NCBI GenBank assembly: GCA_963823165.1
Contig: CAWGKV010000004.1
Span: 90,832 to 154,831 of the forward strand
Source of the DNA: Roseiarcus sp963823165
GTDB taxonomy: Bacteria; Pseudomonadota; Alphaproteobacteria; Rhizobiales; Beijerinckiaceae
Direction of reading: 5' to 3'
Length of the DNA: 64,000 nt
Below the pieces are notes generated by a model, which had not been told where the DNA came from, did no database searches, and was given only the letters and a program-made list of their open reading frames with translations. How positions within the stretch are numbered: the stretch's first letter is position 1; each line of letters starts with the position of its first letter. The translations under genes and the position numbers were made by a program. This document shows positions 42,903-52,424 of the stretch, piece after piece.

Positions 42903-43312
42903 CTTGACTGTCCTTCACCAACGCATGGAGACGCGAGCGCACCCGTTTCTTTGCGCTGTTGTGCGCAAGCGGTTCTTTGCCATCGGCGCGAACCCAATCC
43001 GGCCGCAGGCACAAAACAACATGCATTGTCAAATTAGGTTCCACCCCGCGCCCGCTGCGGGCGCGCCCTTCCCTGGTTCACAAAACATTTGATTGGCGTT
43101 GTCGTGAACACTTCGCGACGGCGCATGCGCGGCCTCCCTGGACGTCGGGACGTCCGATTGGAACGCAATCGCCGCAAAGACCAACAAAACAATGGTGGAA
43201 TTCGTCCTCGGCCTCGAACTCGAGGCCGCACACTGTGTGGCCCGGCGGTCACCTCCGGGGTTGTGACGCTGGTCGCGGTCGGGTGGCTCCCGGGATTATG
43301 CCTACGGAAGGC
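42903..43312. other. Intergenic region between stator-like operon and sugar transporter operon
   Basis: About 410 bases. Short open frames on both strands have no start signal or domain. The left end should contain the promoter of the stator-like operon, but no clear boxes or inverted repeats are seen. Confidence 0.4.
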
Positions 43313-44332
43313 CTATCGGTAGCGCTTCTGGTTCCAGCGGTGCCCGAGCAGGGACAGGATGATGATCAGGCCGTTGAAGAACTGGACGTAGAAGCCGCTC
43401 AAGCCCGCCGCGACGATGCCGCTCTGGATGAACGACACCGTGAGCGCGCCGATCGCCCCGCCGGTGATGGTGCCGACGCCGCCCCAGGTCGGCGTGCCGC
43501 CGACGAACACGGACGCGATCGCCGGCAGGAGGTAGCCGTCGCCGGTCGTCGGCCACCAGGTGTAATTGACCATGGTCGAGAACACGCCGGCGAGCGCCGC
43601 GCCGAGGCCCATGAAGACGAAGGTCGAGATGCGGACCCGCGCAACATTGATTCCCATCTGGCCGGCGCTGTCGGGATTGTCGCCGACTGCCCTTACCCGC
43701 GCGCCGAACCGATGCCGGTTGAACAGTAGGCCGGCAAAAGCGACGAACGCGAGCGCCCAGAACACCTGAACCGGGAAGCCGAAGACCTGGCTGGAGAACA
43801 AGGTTGCGGCGGATGTGTCCTGCAGTTCGAGCAGTGCGATTGATTTGCCTTGGGTGATGATCATGATGAAGCCGCGAAGCATGAAATTCATGCCGAGCGT
43901 GGCGACGAGCGACGACAGACCGGCCGTCACAACCAGAGCGCCGACGCCGGCGCCGAGCGCCATGCCGGTTGCGAGCGCGGCGACGATCCCCAGGTAGGGG
44001 CTGAACCCGTAATGCACGACGAGCGCGAAGATCCAGGCCGAGAACCCCATCGTCGCCGGAAACGACAGGTCGATCTCGCCAACTGTGACGACGAACACCA
44101 GCGGCACGACGAGGCAGAGAGCGACCGGCAGGGTAACGAGGACCGAATCGTAGATCGGCCAATGCAGGAACACCGACGGGCTCGCCGCCATGAAGATCGC
44201 GATCATCGCGACGAACACGGCGAACGTGCCGAGCGCCGCGCGGTTGCGGTCGGCGAAGCGCCTGAGCGCGCTGTCGGGCGGGCGCGCGATGGGTTGCGCG
44301 CGAGCCTCCAGCGGCTCGAGGGAGGCGCTCAT
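43313..44332 (-). CDS. Sugar ABC transporter permease (RbsC/FrcC-like)
   Basis: A 339-residue membrane protein of the BPD_transp_2 family, with about eight to ten helices and the EIDLS motif (FVVTVGEIDLSFPATMGFSA) and GALVVTAGLSSLVATLGMN, as in ribose/fructose-type permeases. The start overlaps the ATPase gene by four bases. Last gene of the five-gene sugar operon. Confidence 0.92.
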   Translation of the reverse strand: MSASLEPLEARAQPIARPPDSALRRFADRNRAALGTFAVFVAMIAIFMAASPSVFLHWPIYDSVLVTLPVALCLVVPLVFVVTVGEIDLSFPATMGFSAWIFALVVHYGFSPYLGIVAALATGMALGAGVGALVVTAGLSSLVATLGMNFMLRGFIMIITQGKSIALLELQDTSAATLFSSQVFGFPVQVFWALAFVAFAGLLFNRHRFGARVRAVGDNPDSAGQMGINVARVRISTFVFMGLGAALAGVFSTMVNYTWWPTTGDGYLLPAIASVFVGGTPTWGGVGTITGGAIGALTVSFIQSGIVAAGLSGFYVQFFNGLIIILSLLGHRWNQKRYR

Positions 44333-45168
44333 GCCGCCTGCTCGGGTCGGTGACCGGGGGAGGCCGGAATCTCGACGCCCTGCGGGTGCGCGAGCCGCTC
44401 CATGTAGGCGATGAGGCGCTCGGCGGAGCCGACCTCGTCCTTGGTCGCCTGCAGCGCCACCGTGCCGCGATCCATCACGACAAAGCGCTCGGCGATGTCG
44501 AAGATATGATGGATATTGTGGCCGATGAACAGCACCGAGCGTCCGCCGGCGCGCACCGCGCGGACGAAGCGGAATACTTTTTCCGTTTCGGTGAGCGACA
44601 GCGCGGTCGTGGGCTCGTCCATCACGATCAGATCCGCCTTGTTGTAGATGGCGCGCGCCAGTGCGACCCCCTGCCGCTCGCCGCCCGAAAGCTGGCCGAC
44701 GATTGAGTCCGGCGAAAACACTTTCGAGGTGAAGCCGATCTCGCGCATGAGTCGCTCGGCCTCGGACCGCTCGCGTTTGCCGTTGAGAAACCCGAGCCTG
44801 TTGGTAACTTCCCGGCCGAGGAAGATATTGCGCGTGATGGTCTGCTGCACGCAAAGGGCCCTGTCCTGGAACACGGTCTCGATCCCGGCGTCGCGCGAGC
44901 GGGCGGCGTTCCAGGGCCTCGCGCGACGGCCGCGCACGATAATCTCACCGCTGGTCGGCTCGATCGCGCCGGCAAGCATCTTGATCAGCGTCGATTTGCC
45001 GGCCCCGTTGTCGCCGATGAGGCCGACGACCTCGCCGCGGTCGACGTGAAAATTGACGCCGCCGACCGCAAACACGCGGCCGTAGGTCTTGGCGATGTTT
45101 CTAAGTTCGATCAGCCGTTCGCCCAAGACAGCCTCCGGTTCGATCATCGGTGACCGGTCCTCGGCCAT
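44329..45168 (-). CDS. Sugar ABC transporter ATP-binding protein
   Basis: A 279-residue single ABC domain, like FrcA rather than the double-domain RbsA. Walker A GLIGDNGAGKSTLIKML, signature LSGGERQGVALARAI, Walker B LIVMDEPTTAL and switch His FIGHNIHHIF. ATG 45168 is used; other in-frame ATGs lie at 45207 and 45147. Coupled to the permease. Confidence 0.93.
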   Translation of the reverse strand: MAEDRSPMIEPEAVLGERLIELRNIAKTYGRVFAVGGVNFHVDRGEVVGLIGDNGAGKSTLIKMLAGAIEPTSGEIIVRGRRARPWNAARSRDAGIETVFQDRALCVQQTITRNIFLGREVTNRLGFLNGKRERSEAERLMREIGFTSKVFSPDSIVGQLSGGERQGVALARAIYNKADLIVMDEPTTALSLTETEKVFRFVRAVRAGGRSVLFIGHNIHHIFDIAERFVVMDRGTVALQATKDEVGSAERLIAYMERLAHPQGVEIPASPGHRPEQAA

Positions 45169-45217
45169 CGGAAAGCTCCGTGTTTCCGATCGCTGCTCGC
45201 CGATCACCGGTCGCTGC

Positions 45218-46228
45218 TTATCGCAAACCTTCCGTCGCGAGATCGGCGACCGCCTTGTAGTTATCGGGGGTCACGAAGCCCGCGCCGGTGTCGACGTTGA
45301 TCGGCGCGAGGCCATAGACGATCTGCTCGCACAGGCTCAGGATCGGCAGATAGCCCTGCTGGAACGGCTGCTGATCCGCCGTCAATTGCACCCAGCCGTC
45401 CTTGAACGCCTCGACGATCTGCGGGCTGGTGTCGAAGCCGACGTTGATGACCTCGCCGGGCTTCTTGCCGGCGGCCTTCATGTAGGTCGCCGCATTGCCG
45501 AGCATCTGGCCGCCAGGGTAGACGATCGCCTTGGCCGTCGGATTGGCCTGGAAGGCTGCGGTGACGACGGGAATGGCGAGGTTCGGGTCTGCTGCCCAAC
45601 TCGGGTCGCTGGCGAGGCGTACGACCTTGACGCCGCCTTCCTCGAGCGCTTTGGCCGTCCCCTCTTCGCGCGCGTTGCGAATCACATCGTTGGAGGCCAG
45701 GGTCACGATCGCCAGATCGCCCTTCCCCAAATGGAAGCGCTTGACCATCTCAACGCCGAGCGCGTGGCCCTGCGGCGCCTGCTGGGCGCCGATGTAGCCG
45801 CCGCCGACCTTGTCGACCGCCGCTGGCACCGGCACGTTCTGGTACATCATCTTGATGCCTTCCTTGGCCGCCTGCTCCGCCAGCGGAAGGATCGCCGCCT
45901 CACCCGGATGGCCCATCATCGCAATCCCGTCGGGATGCGCCGCCACCGCCTCGCGCAATTGCTGCGTCATCAACTCGTTCTGCCAGCCCGAGAACACGTA
46001 GTCGACCTGCGCGCCGAGGTCATGCGCGGCCTGACGCGCGCCGTTGTAGACGATCGTGCCGAATGCGTCGCCTTCCGCGCCGCCGACGAAAAAGCGCAGG
46101 TGGACCTTGCTGCACCATTTGTCGCGGAGCGCTTGGGCGTCGGCAGCGCCCGCCGCGCCGATAAGGACCGCTCCGGCCAGGACCAGCGTGGTCGATACGC
46201 GCAAACGCGACATCAAGTTCTGCTTCAT
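45218..46228 (-). CDS. Sugar ABC transporter substrate-binding protein
   Basis: A 336-residue periplasmic binding protein (Peripla_BP_4, ribose-type). Signal peptide with cleavage near GAADAQ, then VHLRFFVGGAEGDAFGTIVY and GIAMMGHPGEAAILPLAEQA. ATG 46228 is six bases after GGGAGG; the earlier ATG 46234 is too close. It precedes the ATPase and permease. The sugar is unknown; the isomerase and Gfo/Idh genes upstream suggest a polyol, inositol-like or keto sugar. Confidence 0.92.
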   Translation of the reverse strand: MKQNLMSRLRVSTTLVLAGAVLIGAAGAADAQALRDKWCSKVHLRFFVGGAEGDAFGTIVYNGARQAAHDLGAQVDYVFSGWQNELMTQQLREAVAAHPDGIAMMGHPGEAAILPLAEQAAKEGIKMMYQNVPVPAAVDKVGGGYIGAQQAPQGHALGVEMVKRFHLGKGDLAIVTLASNDVIRNAREEGTAKALEEGGVKVVRLASDPSWAADPNLAIPVVTAAFQANPTAKAIVYPGGQMLGNAATYMKAAGKKPGEVINVGFDTSPQIVEAFKDGWVQLTADQQPFQQGYLPILSLCEQIVYGLAPINVDTGAGFVTPDNYKAVADLATEGLR

Positions 46229-46313
46229 TGTCATCCTCCCTGCTCTTGTTCGGCTTCGCGCCGTTGTCGCGCCGGCTGACGGCCGGCGGTGAAGTTTTTA
46301 AGCGCCCGCCGCC

Positions 46314-47213
46314 TCAGGCGGGATTGGCGACGAAGCGGGCCCCTCCTCGGCACTCCTTGAGATAGTCGAGCGCGCGGACCTGGCCCGTCATTTCCAGCTC
46401 TTCCCGATAGACCGGGTCGTGCCAGCCTTCGATATCGATCGTTCCGCGATAGCCGGCGAGCCTGAGCTCGCTGATGACGCGCGTCCAGTCGGTGTCGCCG
46501 AAGCCGGGCGTCCGCATCTGCACGAACGGGTATTTGCCGAACACGCCGTGTTCGCGAACGACGTCCCAACGGACGGTCGCATCTTTCCCATGAACGTGGA
46601 AAAACTTCGACGCCCATTTTCGGATCTGCGGGATCGGGTCAATCAGATAGACGAGCTGGTGGCAGGGCTCCCACTCGAGTCCGATATTGTCGCGCGGCAA
46701 CGCGTCGAACATGAGCTCCCAGGCGTCCGGATTGTGGGCGATGTTCCAGTCGCCGATCGCCCAGTTGCCGTCCATCGCGCAATTTTCGAAAGCGAGCCGC
46801 ACCCCCTTGTCGGCCGCACGACGGGAAAGCTCGCCCCAGACCTTCCTGTAGCGGGGCAAACTCGCCTCGATCGGCTCGCCCCGCACGCGCCCGGTGAAGC
46901 CAGCGATCGTCCGGGCGCCGAAATGATGGGCGTTGTCGATCAGGGCTTCCCAGCCGGAGAGAGTCTTGAGATCGACGTCGCCCTCCTCCAACGGGTTGCC
47001 GAACATTCCGAGCGTGTCGATGGACACGTCGGCGTCGCCGATCGCCTCGCGAAGCTGCCGGGCGAGCAGCGGGAGATCCTTGTTGATCGTCTGCCAGAAG
47101 AACGGCTGGATGCTCTCGAAGCCGAGTCCGACAATCCGGCGCACGTATTGCGGGGGATCGGGCGCGTTCGCCTTGATCATGGTCCCGATGCGGATGTCGA
47201 AAAGATCCCTCAT
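46314..47213 (-). CDS. Sugar phosphate isomerase/epimerase (xylose isomerase-like TIM barrel)
   Basis: A 299-residue AP_endonuc_2-family protein. The metal site is suggested by LAFENCAMDGNW, IGLEWEPCHQLVYLIDP, KFFHVHGKDATV and IDIEGWHDP. Probable action is isomerisation or epimerisation of a sugar or sugar phosphate, as in inositol and related catabolic operons. ATG 47213 chosen (AGGAAGG upstream); its start overlaps nothing, but the previous gene's stop is at 47225. Confidence 0.88.
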   Translation of the reverse strand: MRDLFDIRIGTMIKANAPDPPQYVRRIVGLGFESIQPFFWQTINKDLPLLARQLREAIGDADVSIDTLGMFGNPLEEGDVDLKTLSGWEALIDNAHHFGARTIAGFTGRVRGEPIEASLPRYRKVWGELSRRAADKGVRLAFENCAMDGNWAIGDWNIAHNPDAWELMFDALPRDNIGLEWEPCHQLVYLIDPIPQIRKWASKFFHVHGKDATVRWDVVREHGVFGKYPFVQMRTPGFGDTDWTRVISELRLAGYRGTIDIEGWHDPVYREELEMTGQVRALDYLKECRGGARFVANPA

Positions 47214-47224
47214 TGGCGCCTTCC

Positions 47225-48253
47225 TCAAATGACGATGTCCACGCGCCGGCCGGCCTCCGCGCTCTCGATGGCGCCGAAAACCATGGCCAGCGACCGGATG
47301 TTGTCGCGCCCGACCGTCTCGGGCTCGCTCCCCGAGCGGATGGCCGAGACGAAATCCGAGAGAACTCCGAAATGCCCGTCGATCCGGTCTTCAGGCGCGA
47401 GCGGCGGCGGCTCGACGGAAGCCACAGGATCGAACAGCCCGTTGCGCGCGCTGGCCTCGGGAACCTCGATCCGGATCCGGTCGCCCCCGTCCCAGGTCAA
47501 CGCTCCCCGCGCGCCGATGAAGCGCCATGCGCATTCCCAGGACGTGACCAATCCGGCCGCGCACCAGGAGCCGCGGTAGACGAAGACGGCGCCGTTCTCG
47601 AGGCCGAAAATCGCGGCCGCCGACGACCCCTGCCTATACCAGGAGTTCGGCGGGTTCCATTCCCGGCAATAGACGTCCGATGCCGCGAGGCCGGTCATGC
47701 ATCGCAAGGCGTCGAAGCCATGGATTGCCATGTCGAGGAGCAGCACATGGTCCATTTCCTCGCGAAATCCGCCGAAATGCGGGGCCAAAAAGAAATCGGC
47801 ATGAACGCTGGTGATCTCGCCGATGGCGCCGGCGCGCAGTGCCCGTGCGATGCGGCGCACGCCCGGGACATACCGGCGGTTCTGCACGACGGCGTGGATG
47901 CGCCGGGCCGCCTTGGCGCGCTGGACGAGATCGCGCGCGTCTGCGAGCGTCTCTGCCATCGGCTTCTCGCTCAGGACATGGCAGCCCGCCGAAAGCCCAC
48001 CCGAAACGACCTCGTGGCGCGCCGAAGGCACGACGACGTCGAACAGGACCTGCGGTCGGCACTCGGCGAGGAGCGCATGAACGTCCCGGGCGATAACGGG
48101 GTCCTTCAGCGAGAAAGCAGCGGCGCATGCCGCGGCGCGCCCGGCGTCGAGGTCGGCCAGGCCGACAATCCGCAGATCAGGGAGTTTGGCCGCCGCCTCT
48201 AGCCAGGCCCGGCTCATTGCGCCACAGCCGACGAGGGCCGCCCTCAGCTCCAT
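47225..48253 (-). CDS. Gfo/Idh/MocA family oxidoreductase
   Basis: A 342-residue NAD(P)-dependent sugar or polyol dehydrogenase. N-terminal AALVGCGAMSRAWLEAAAKL (GxGxxS-like loop), HVLSEKPMAETLADA with the conserved EKP, and LLLDMAIHGFDALRCMTG carrying the active-site His. First gene of the sugar operon, followed by an isomerase and a ribose-type ABC transporter. Substrate unknown. Confidence 0.92.
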   Translation of the reverse strand: MELRAALVGCGAMSRAWLEAAAKLPDLRIVGLADLDAGRAAACAAAFSLKDPVIARDVHALLAECRPQVLFDVVVPSARHEVVSGGLSAGCHVLSEKPMAETLADARDLVQRAKAARRIHAVVQNRRYVPGVRRIARALRAGAIGEITSVHADFFLAPHFGGFREEMDHVLLLDMAIHGFDALRCMTGLAASDVYCREWNPPNSWYRQGSSAAAIFGLENGAVFVYRGSWCAAGLVTSWECAWRFIGARGALTWDGGDRIRIEVPEASARNGLFDPVASVEPPPLAPEDRIDGHFGVLSDFVSAIRSGSEPETVGRDNIRSLAMVFGAIESAEAGRRVDIVI

Positions 48254-48346
48254 CGACCCCTCCTCCCGGACCAGCCTTGCTTGCAGAAGGGACAGTTGGG
48301 CGTCAGCCTTGTCAAGTCGGCTCGTGCGCTTCTGTTGCGCGGAGAC

Positions 48347-50608
48347 TCAGACCAGCAGCTTCTCGAGGCGGATCGGCAGCTCGCGGATGCGAATTCCGGT
48401 CGCGTGGTAGACGGCGTTGGCGACCGCGGCGTTGAGGCCGACGTCGCCGAGTTCGCCGAGACCCTTGACGCCGAGCGGATTGATCCAGTCGTCGGTCTCT
48501 GGCACGAGGATCACGTCGATTGTCTGGATGTCAGCGTTCACCGGAATGAGATAATCGGCGAGGTTGTCGTTGACATAGCGGGCCGCGCGCTTATCGATCT
48601 CGGTCTCCTCGAACAAGGCCGCGCTGATGCCCCAGATCATGCCGCCCATGAGCTGGCTGCGCGCCGTGCGGGGATTCATGATCCGCCCGGCGGCGAAGGC
48701 GCCGACGGCGCGCGGAACCCGGATCTCCCGCGTCTGCGCGTGTACGCGCACCTCGACGAAGTGGGCGCCGAAAGCAAAGGCGACCTTCTCGCCTTTGGGG
48801 CCGCCAGTCTGCGACGTCCGGCCATGATAGAGCTTCTCGATCGCGTCCGGCGGCAGGCCGCGCGGGACCGATTCCGCATATTCCTCGATCACCCCGAGCC
48901 CCTGCTGACCGAAGACGGCGTCGAGAGGCGTCGAGAGGTTCCCGGCTGTGATGTGGCCGTCGGTCAGGGCGAAGTCCGAAACCGCCTTGCCCTCAAGCGG
49001 CCCGCCTGCCGAAGCCGCCCCGAACAGTTTGGCGCGGATGGCGTCGCATGCCTTGACGACTGCTGTAGTCGCGCTCGCCGTGGTGTTCGAGCCCCCGGCC
49101 ACCGGGCCGGCGGGCAACGCGCTGTCGCCGAGCAGGACGGTCACCTTGTCCGGGCTCAGACCCAGGCGCTCGGCCGCGGCCTGGCCGATGACGGTGTAGG
49201 CGCCGTTGCCGATCTCGTGCGCCGCGATCGAGACGCGCGCGGCGCCGTCCGGCGTGAGGCGGACCCGAACCGCCGCGGGCGCGATATGGGTCGGGTAGCA
49301 CGCGGTCGCGCAGCCCCAGCCGACCAGCCAGTCGCCGTCGCGCATCGAGCCCGCGGCTGGGGAGCGGTTGCGCCAGCCGAAGGCCTGCGCCGCAGCGTCG
49401 AAACATTGCATGAGCGACCGGCTCGAATAGGGCCGCCCGTTGATCGGGTCCTTCATCGTGTCGTTGACGCGGCGTAGTTCTACCGGGTCGATGTCGAGCG
49501 CCAGCGCGAGTTCGTCCATCGCGCTTTCGAGCGCGAACATATAAGGCAGCTCCGGAGGCGAGCGCATGAATCCGGGAGTGTTCCGGTCGGCATGTACGAT
49601 GTTGACCTTGGTGGCGACGGAGCCATAGTCGTACATCACGGCCGTGCTCGTCGTCCCCGAGACGTTATAGTCGTCCGGCCGCGAGGTGATTTCCCAGCCC
49701 TCGTGCAGGTAGGCGAGGATCTTGCCGTCCCGGCTTGCGCCGAGTCGGACATGATGGCGGGTCTCCGCCCGGTAGGTCGCGATCGTGAAGCCTTGTCTGC
49801 GGGTTGCGACCAGCTTGACAGGACGGCCGACCCGTCGCGCGGCGAGCGCGGTCAGCGCGGTGCGCTGGGTGAGCGACCCTTTCGACCCGAACGCGCCGCC
49901 GACGAACGTGCTAATTACATGCACGTCTTCGGGATCGATGCCGAGTTGCTCGGCGACGCCGTATTTCATGCCGTAGACGAACTGGCTCGGCTCGAGCACC
50001 GTCAGCTTGCCGCCTTCCCAGACGCAGGTCGTGGTGAACAGCTCCATCGGGTTGTGGTGCTGGGTGGGCGTGCCGTATTCGGCCTCGATCGTGACCGGCG
50101 CGCCAGAGAAGGCGGCCTCGGCGTCGCCGAGCCTCGGATCCTTGTGCGTCTTGTCGATGTCGGCGACGGGCTTGACCGTGGCTCCGGGCGACCCGAAGGT
50201 CGCGGTCGGCTCCTGCCAGTCGTAGTCGATCAAGATATGGCGCGCCGCTTCGCTCGCCACCTCGAAGGTCTCGGCGACGACCACCGCGACGATCTGGCCG
50301 TCGTGCCAGATTTTCGGCGAGCTCAGCGGCACGATCGACGTTCCGGCCTGCCCGCCCTTCTTGAAGGTCGGCAATTCCTTGACGACATCGGCGTTCTCAT
50401 AGGTCAGGATGTCGAGGACGCCGGGGACCGCCCGGGCCGTGTCGAGGTTGATCGACCGGATCGAGCCGAGGGCGATCGCGCTCGTCAGGAGTTGGGCGAA
50501 GGCGGGGTTGGCGACCGGTACGTCGGAGGGGTATCGCGCGAGCCCCGTAACCTTGACGTGTGCATCGGCGCGCGGGATCGCCTGCGGTTCAGAAGGCGGC
50601 GTCGCCAT
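48347..50608 (-). CDS. paoC: Periplasmic aldehyde oxidoreductase, molybdenum-binding subunit
   Basis: A 753-residue xanthine-oxidase-family large subunit. N-terminal a/b hammerhead (AHVKVTGLARYPSDVPVANP), VGGAFGSKGSLTQRTALTAL for the cofactor and, near the C-terminus, KGLGELGDVGLNAAV with the catalytic Glu. Like PaoC it has no signal peptide and should be exported with PaoA. It oxidises aldehydes to acids, probably for detoxification. Third gene of paoA-paoB-paoC; the gene begins two bases before the PaoB stop's end. Confidence 0.93.
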   Translation of the reverse strand: MATPPSEPQAIPRADAHVKVTGLARYPSDVPVANPAFAQLLTSAIALGSIRSINLDTARAVPGVLDILTYENADVVKELPTFKKGGQAGTSIVPLSSPKIWHDGQIVAVVVAETFEVASEAARHILIDYDWQEPTATFGSPGATVKPVADIDKTHKDPRLGDAEAAFSGAPVTIEAEYGTPTQHHNPMELFTTTCVWEGGKLTVLEPSQFVYGMKYGVAEQLGIDPEDVHVISTFVGGAFGSKGSLTQRTALTALAARRVGRPVKLVATRRQGFTIATYRAETRHHVRLGASRDGKILAYLHEGWEITSRPDDYNVSGTTSTAVMYDYGSVATKVNIVHADRNTPGFMRSPPELPYMFALESAMDELALALDIDPVELRRVNDTMKDPINGRPYSSRSLMQCFDAAAQAFGWRNRSPAAGSMRDGDWLVGWGCATACYPTHIAPAAVRVRLTPDGAARVSIAAHEIGNGAYTVIGQAAAERLGLSPDKVTVLLGDSALPAGPVAGGSNTTASATTAVVKACDAIRAKLFGAASAGGPLEGKAVSDFALTDGHITAGNLSTPLDAVFGQQGLGVIEEYAESVPRGLPPDAIEKLYHGRTSQTGGPKGEKVAFAFGAHFVEVRVHAQTREIRVPRAVGAFAAGRIMNPRTARSQLMGGMIWGISAALFEETEIDKRAARYVNDNLADYLIPVNADIQTIDVILVPETDDWINPLGVKGLGELGDVGLNAAVANAVYHATGIRIRELPIRLEKLLV

Positions 50609-50609
50609 G

Positions 50610-51632
50610 TCAAATCTCCATCGCCGCTGTCTCGACGAGCGCCCGGGCCAGCGTCCGCCGGCCCAGCGCGATCTTGAACGCGTTGTATTCCTGCGGCTCG
50701 GCGCCCTTGAACGCCGCCTCGGCCGCGGCCTCGGCGGCCGCCGCGGTCAGCGGCTGGCCCACCAGGAGCGCCTCGGCCTCATGCGTCCGCCAGGGAACGG
50801 TTGCTACGCCGCCGAGCGCAATCCGCGCCTGTCGGACGGGACCGCCGGGGTCCATCTCGAGCGCGACGGCGGCGGAAGCCAGCGCGAACTCGTAGGATTC
50901 GCGATCGCGAATCTTCAGAAAGCGCGAGCGTCGGGTCCAGTCGGCCGCGGGCACGCGGAACGCCAGGATCAGTTCGTCCGGGGCGAGCGTCGTCTCGAGG
51001 TCGGGCCGGTCTTCCGGCCGCCGGTGCAGTTCGGCGAAGGGGATCGTGCGCCTCTCGCCGCCTCGCCAGGTGTCCACGGTCGCGTCGAGCGCGATCAGGG
51101 CCTGGGCGAAATCGCCGGGATAGGCGGCGATGCAGTGCGGACTCACGCCCAGCACCGCATGGGCGCGATTGAAGCCGCCGATCGCCGCGCAGCCCGAACC
51201 CGGATTGCGCTTGTTGCAGGCCGCCCAGGTGACGTCGCGGAAATAGGTGCACCGCGTCCGCTGAAGCACGTTGCCGCCGAGCGTCGCCATGTTGCGCAGC
51301 TGGGCGCTCGCCGCAAGCGCGAGGCTCTGGGCGATGACCGGATAGCCGCTCGTGACGGCCGGATGCCGCGCCACGTCCGCCATGCGGGCGAGCGCGCCGA
51401 GACGGAGGCCGTCCGCGGTCGCTTCGACCGAATCCCAGCCGCGGACGCCGTTGATGTCGATCAAGGCGCTCGGACGCATCACGTCGAGCTTCATCAGGTC
51501 GAGAATGGTCGTGCCGCCGGCCAGGAACTGGACGCCAGCGGACGTCGGCGGTCCTTCGGGCTGCGCCTCCCCGGCGAGCATCTGGACGAGCGTCGTCGCA
51601 TCGCCGGCGCGCCTGTAGGTGAAAGGCCGCAT
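50610..51632 (-). CDS. paoB: Periplasmic aldehyde oxidoreductase, FAD-binding subunit
   Basis: A 340-residue FAD subunit. FAD motifs VQFLAGGTTILDLMK and ATLGGNVLQRTRCTY. Cysteines C128, C139, C148 and C167 form the extra [4Fe-4S] site that is special to the PaoB type. The ATG overlaps the paoA stop by one base (TGATG). Complete. Confidence 0.93.
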   Translation of the reverse strand: MRPFTYRRAGDATTLVQMLAGEAQPEGPPTSAGVQFLAGGTTILDLMKLDVMRPSALIDINGVRGWDSVEATADGLRLGALARMADVARHPAVTSGYPVIAQSLALAASAQLRNMATLGGNVLQRTRCTYFRDVTWAACNKRNPGSGCAAIGGFNRAHAVLGVSPHCIAAYPGDFAQALIALDATVDTWRGGERRTIPFAELHRRPEDRPDLETTLAPDELILAFRVPAADWTRRSRFLKIRDRESYEFALASAAVALEMDPGGPVRQARIALGGVATVPWRTHEAEALLVGQPLTAAAAEAAAEAAFKGAEPQEYNAFKIALGRRTLARALVETAAMEI

Positions 51633-52222
51633 CAGGCCCTCCTCATTTCGGACCTCGCCTGCCGGATGGCGGCGACGATGTTGGGATAGGCGGCGCAGCG
51701 GCAAAGATTGCCGCTCATGTATTCGCGGATGTCCGCATCGCTCTCCGCGTGGCCTTCCTCGACGCAGCCGATCGCCGACATGATCTGCCCCGGCGTGCAA
51801 TAGCCGCATTGGAACGCGTCGAAGTCGATGAACGCCTGCTGCATCGGGTGCAGCGTCCCGTCGCGTCCGGCGAGGCCCTCGATCGTCGTGACCAAACGGC
51901 CGCCGGCCATCGCCGCGAGCGTCAGGCAGGAGAGGACGCGCCTGCCGTCGACCAGGACGGTGCAGGCGCCGCATTGGCCGTGGTCGCAACCCTTTTTCGT
52001 TCCGGTGAGGCCGATCCGCTCGCGCAGCGCGTCCAGCAGGGTGACGCGCGAATCGACGGCGAGCAAATAGGGCTGCCCGTTGACGGTCAGGGCCACCAGA
52101 GCGGAGGGCAGATCCGGCTCGGGCGCGACGGTCGGCGCAGCGCCGGCGGCAGGCGCGAAGGCGAGCGCCGCGCCCGACGCGCCCGCGCCAAGGAACGCCC
52201 GCCGGCTGAAATCGGGATGCAT
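51632..52222 (-). CDS. paoA: Periplasmic aldehyde oxidoreductase, 2Fe-2S subunit with Tat signal
   Basis: A 196-residue iron-sulfur subunit. Twin-arginine signal SRRAFLGAGASGAALAFAPA, plant-type cluster CDHGQCGACTVLVDGRRVLS and second cluster QCGYCTPGQIMSAIGC ... NLCRCAAYPNI. ATG 52222 follows CAGGAGCGGCC; longer upstream reading is not coding. First gene of paoABC and carrier of the export signal for the whole complex. Confidence 0.94.
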   Translation of the reverse strand: MHPDFSRRAFLGAGASGAALAFAPAAGAAPTVAPEPDLPSALVALTVNGQPYLLAVDSRVTLLDALRERIGLTGTKKGCDHGQCGACTVLVDGRRVLSCLTLAAMAGGRLVTTIEGLAGRDGTLHPMQQAFIDFDAFQCGYCTPGQIMSAIGCVEEGHAESDADIREYMSGNLCRCAAYPNIVAAIRQARSEMRRA

Positions 52223-52424
52223 GGCCGCTCCTGCGAATTGGCTCAGGGGCGCCAACCTGCTTTTCAGCCATTCGTTCCGCAGAGGCCCTTCGGCTCGCAA
52301 AATCGTGACCGGAGGGGGGGCGCAGCCGCGGCTCCTAGGTCGGCGGCTCAAGAAGGATCGCGCTAAAGATGCAAGTTTCTTTCGTCAGCAACCCAGACGT
52401 CGCGCCTGCAAGGAAAAGATTCCG

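Noticed and set aside
45089..47579. Plus-strand frames of 386-396 codons in the sugar operon
   Set aside because: They are antisense to the binding protein and isomerase genes with clear motifs.
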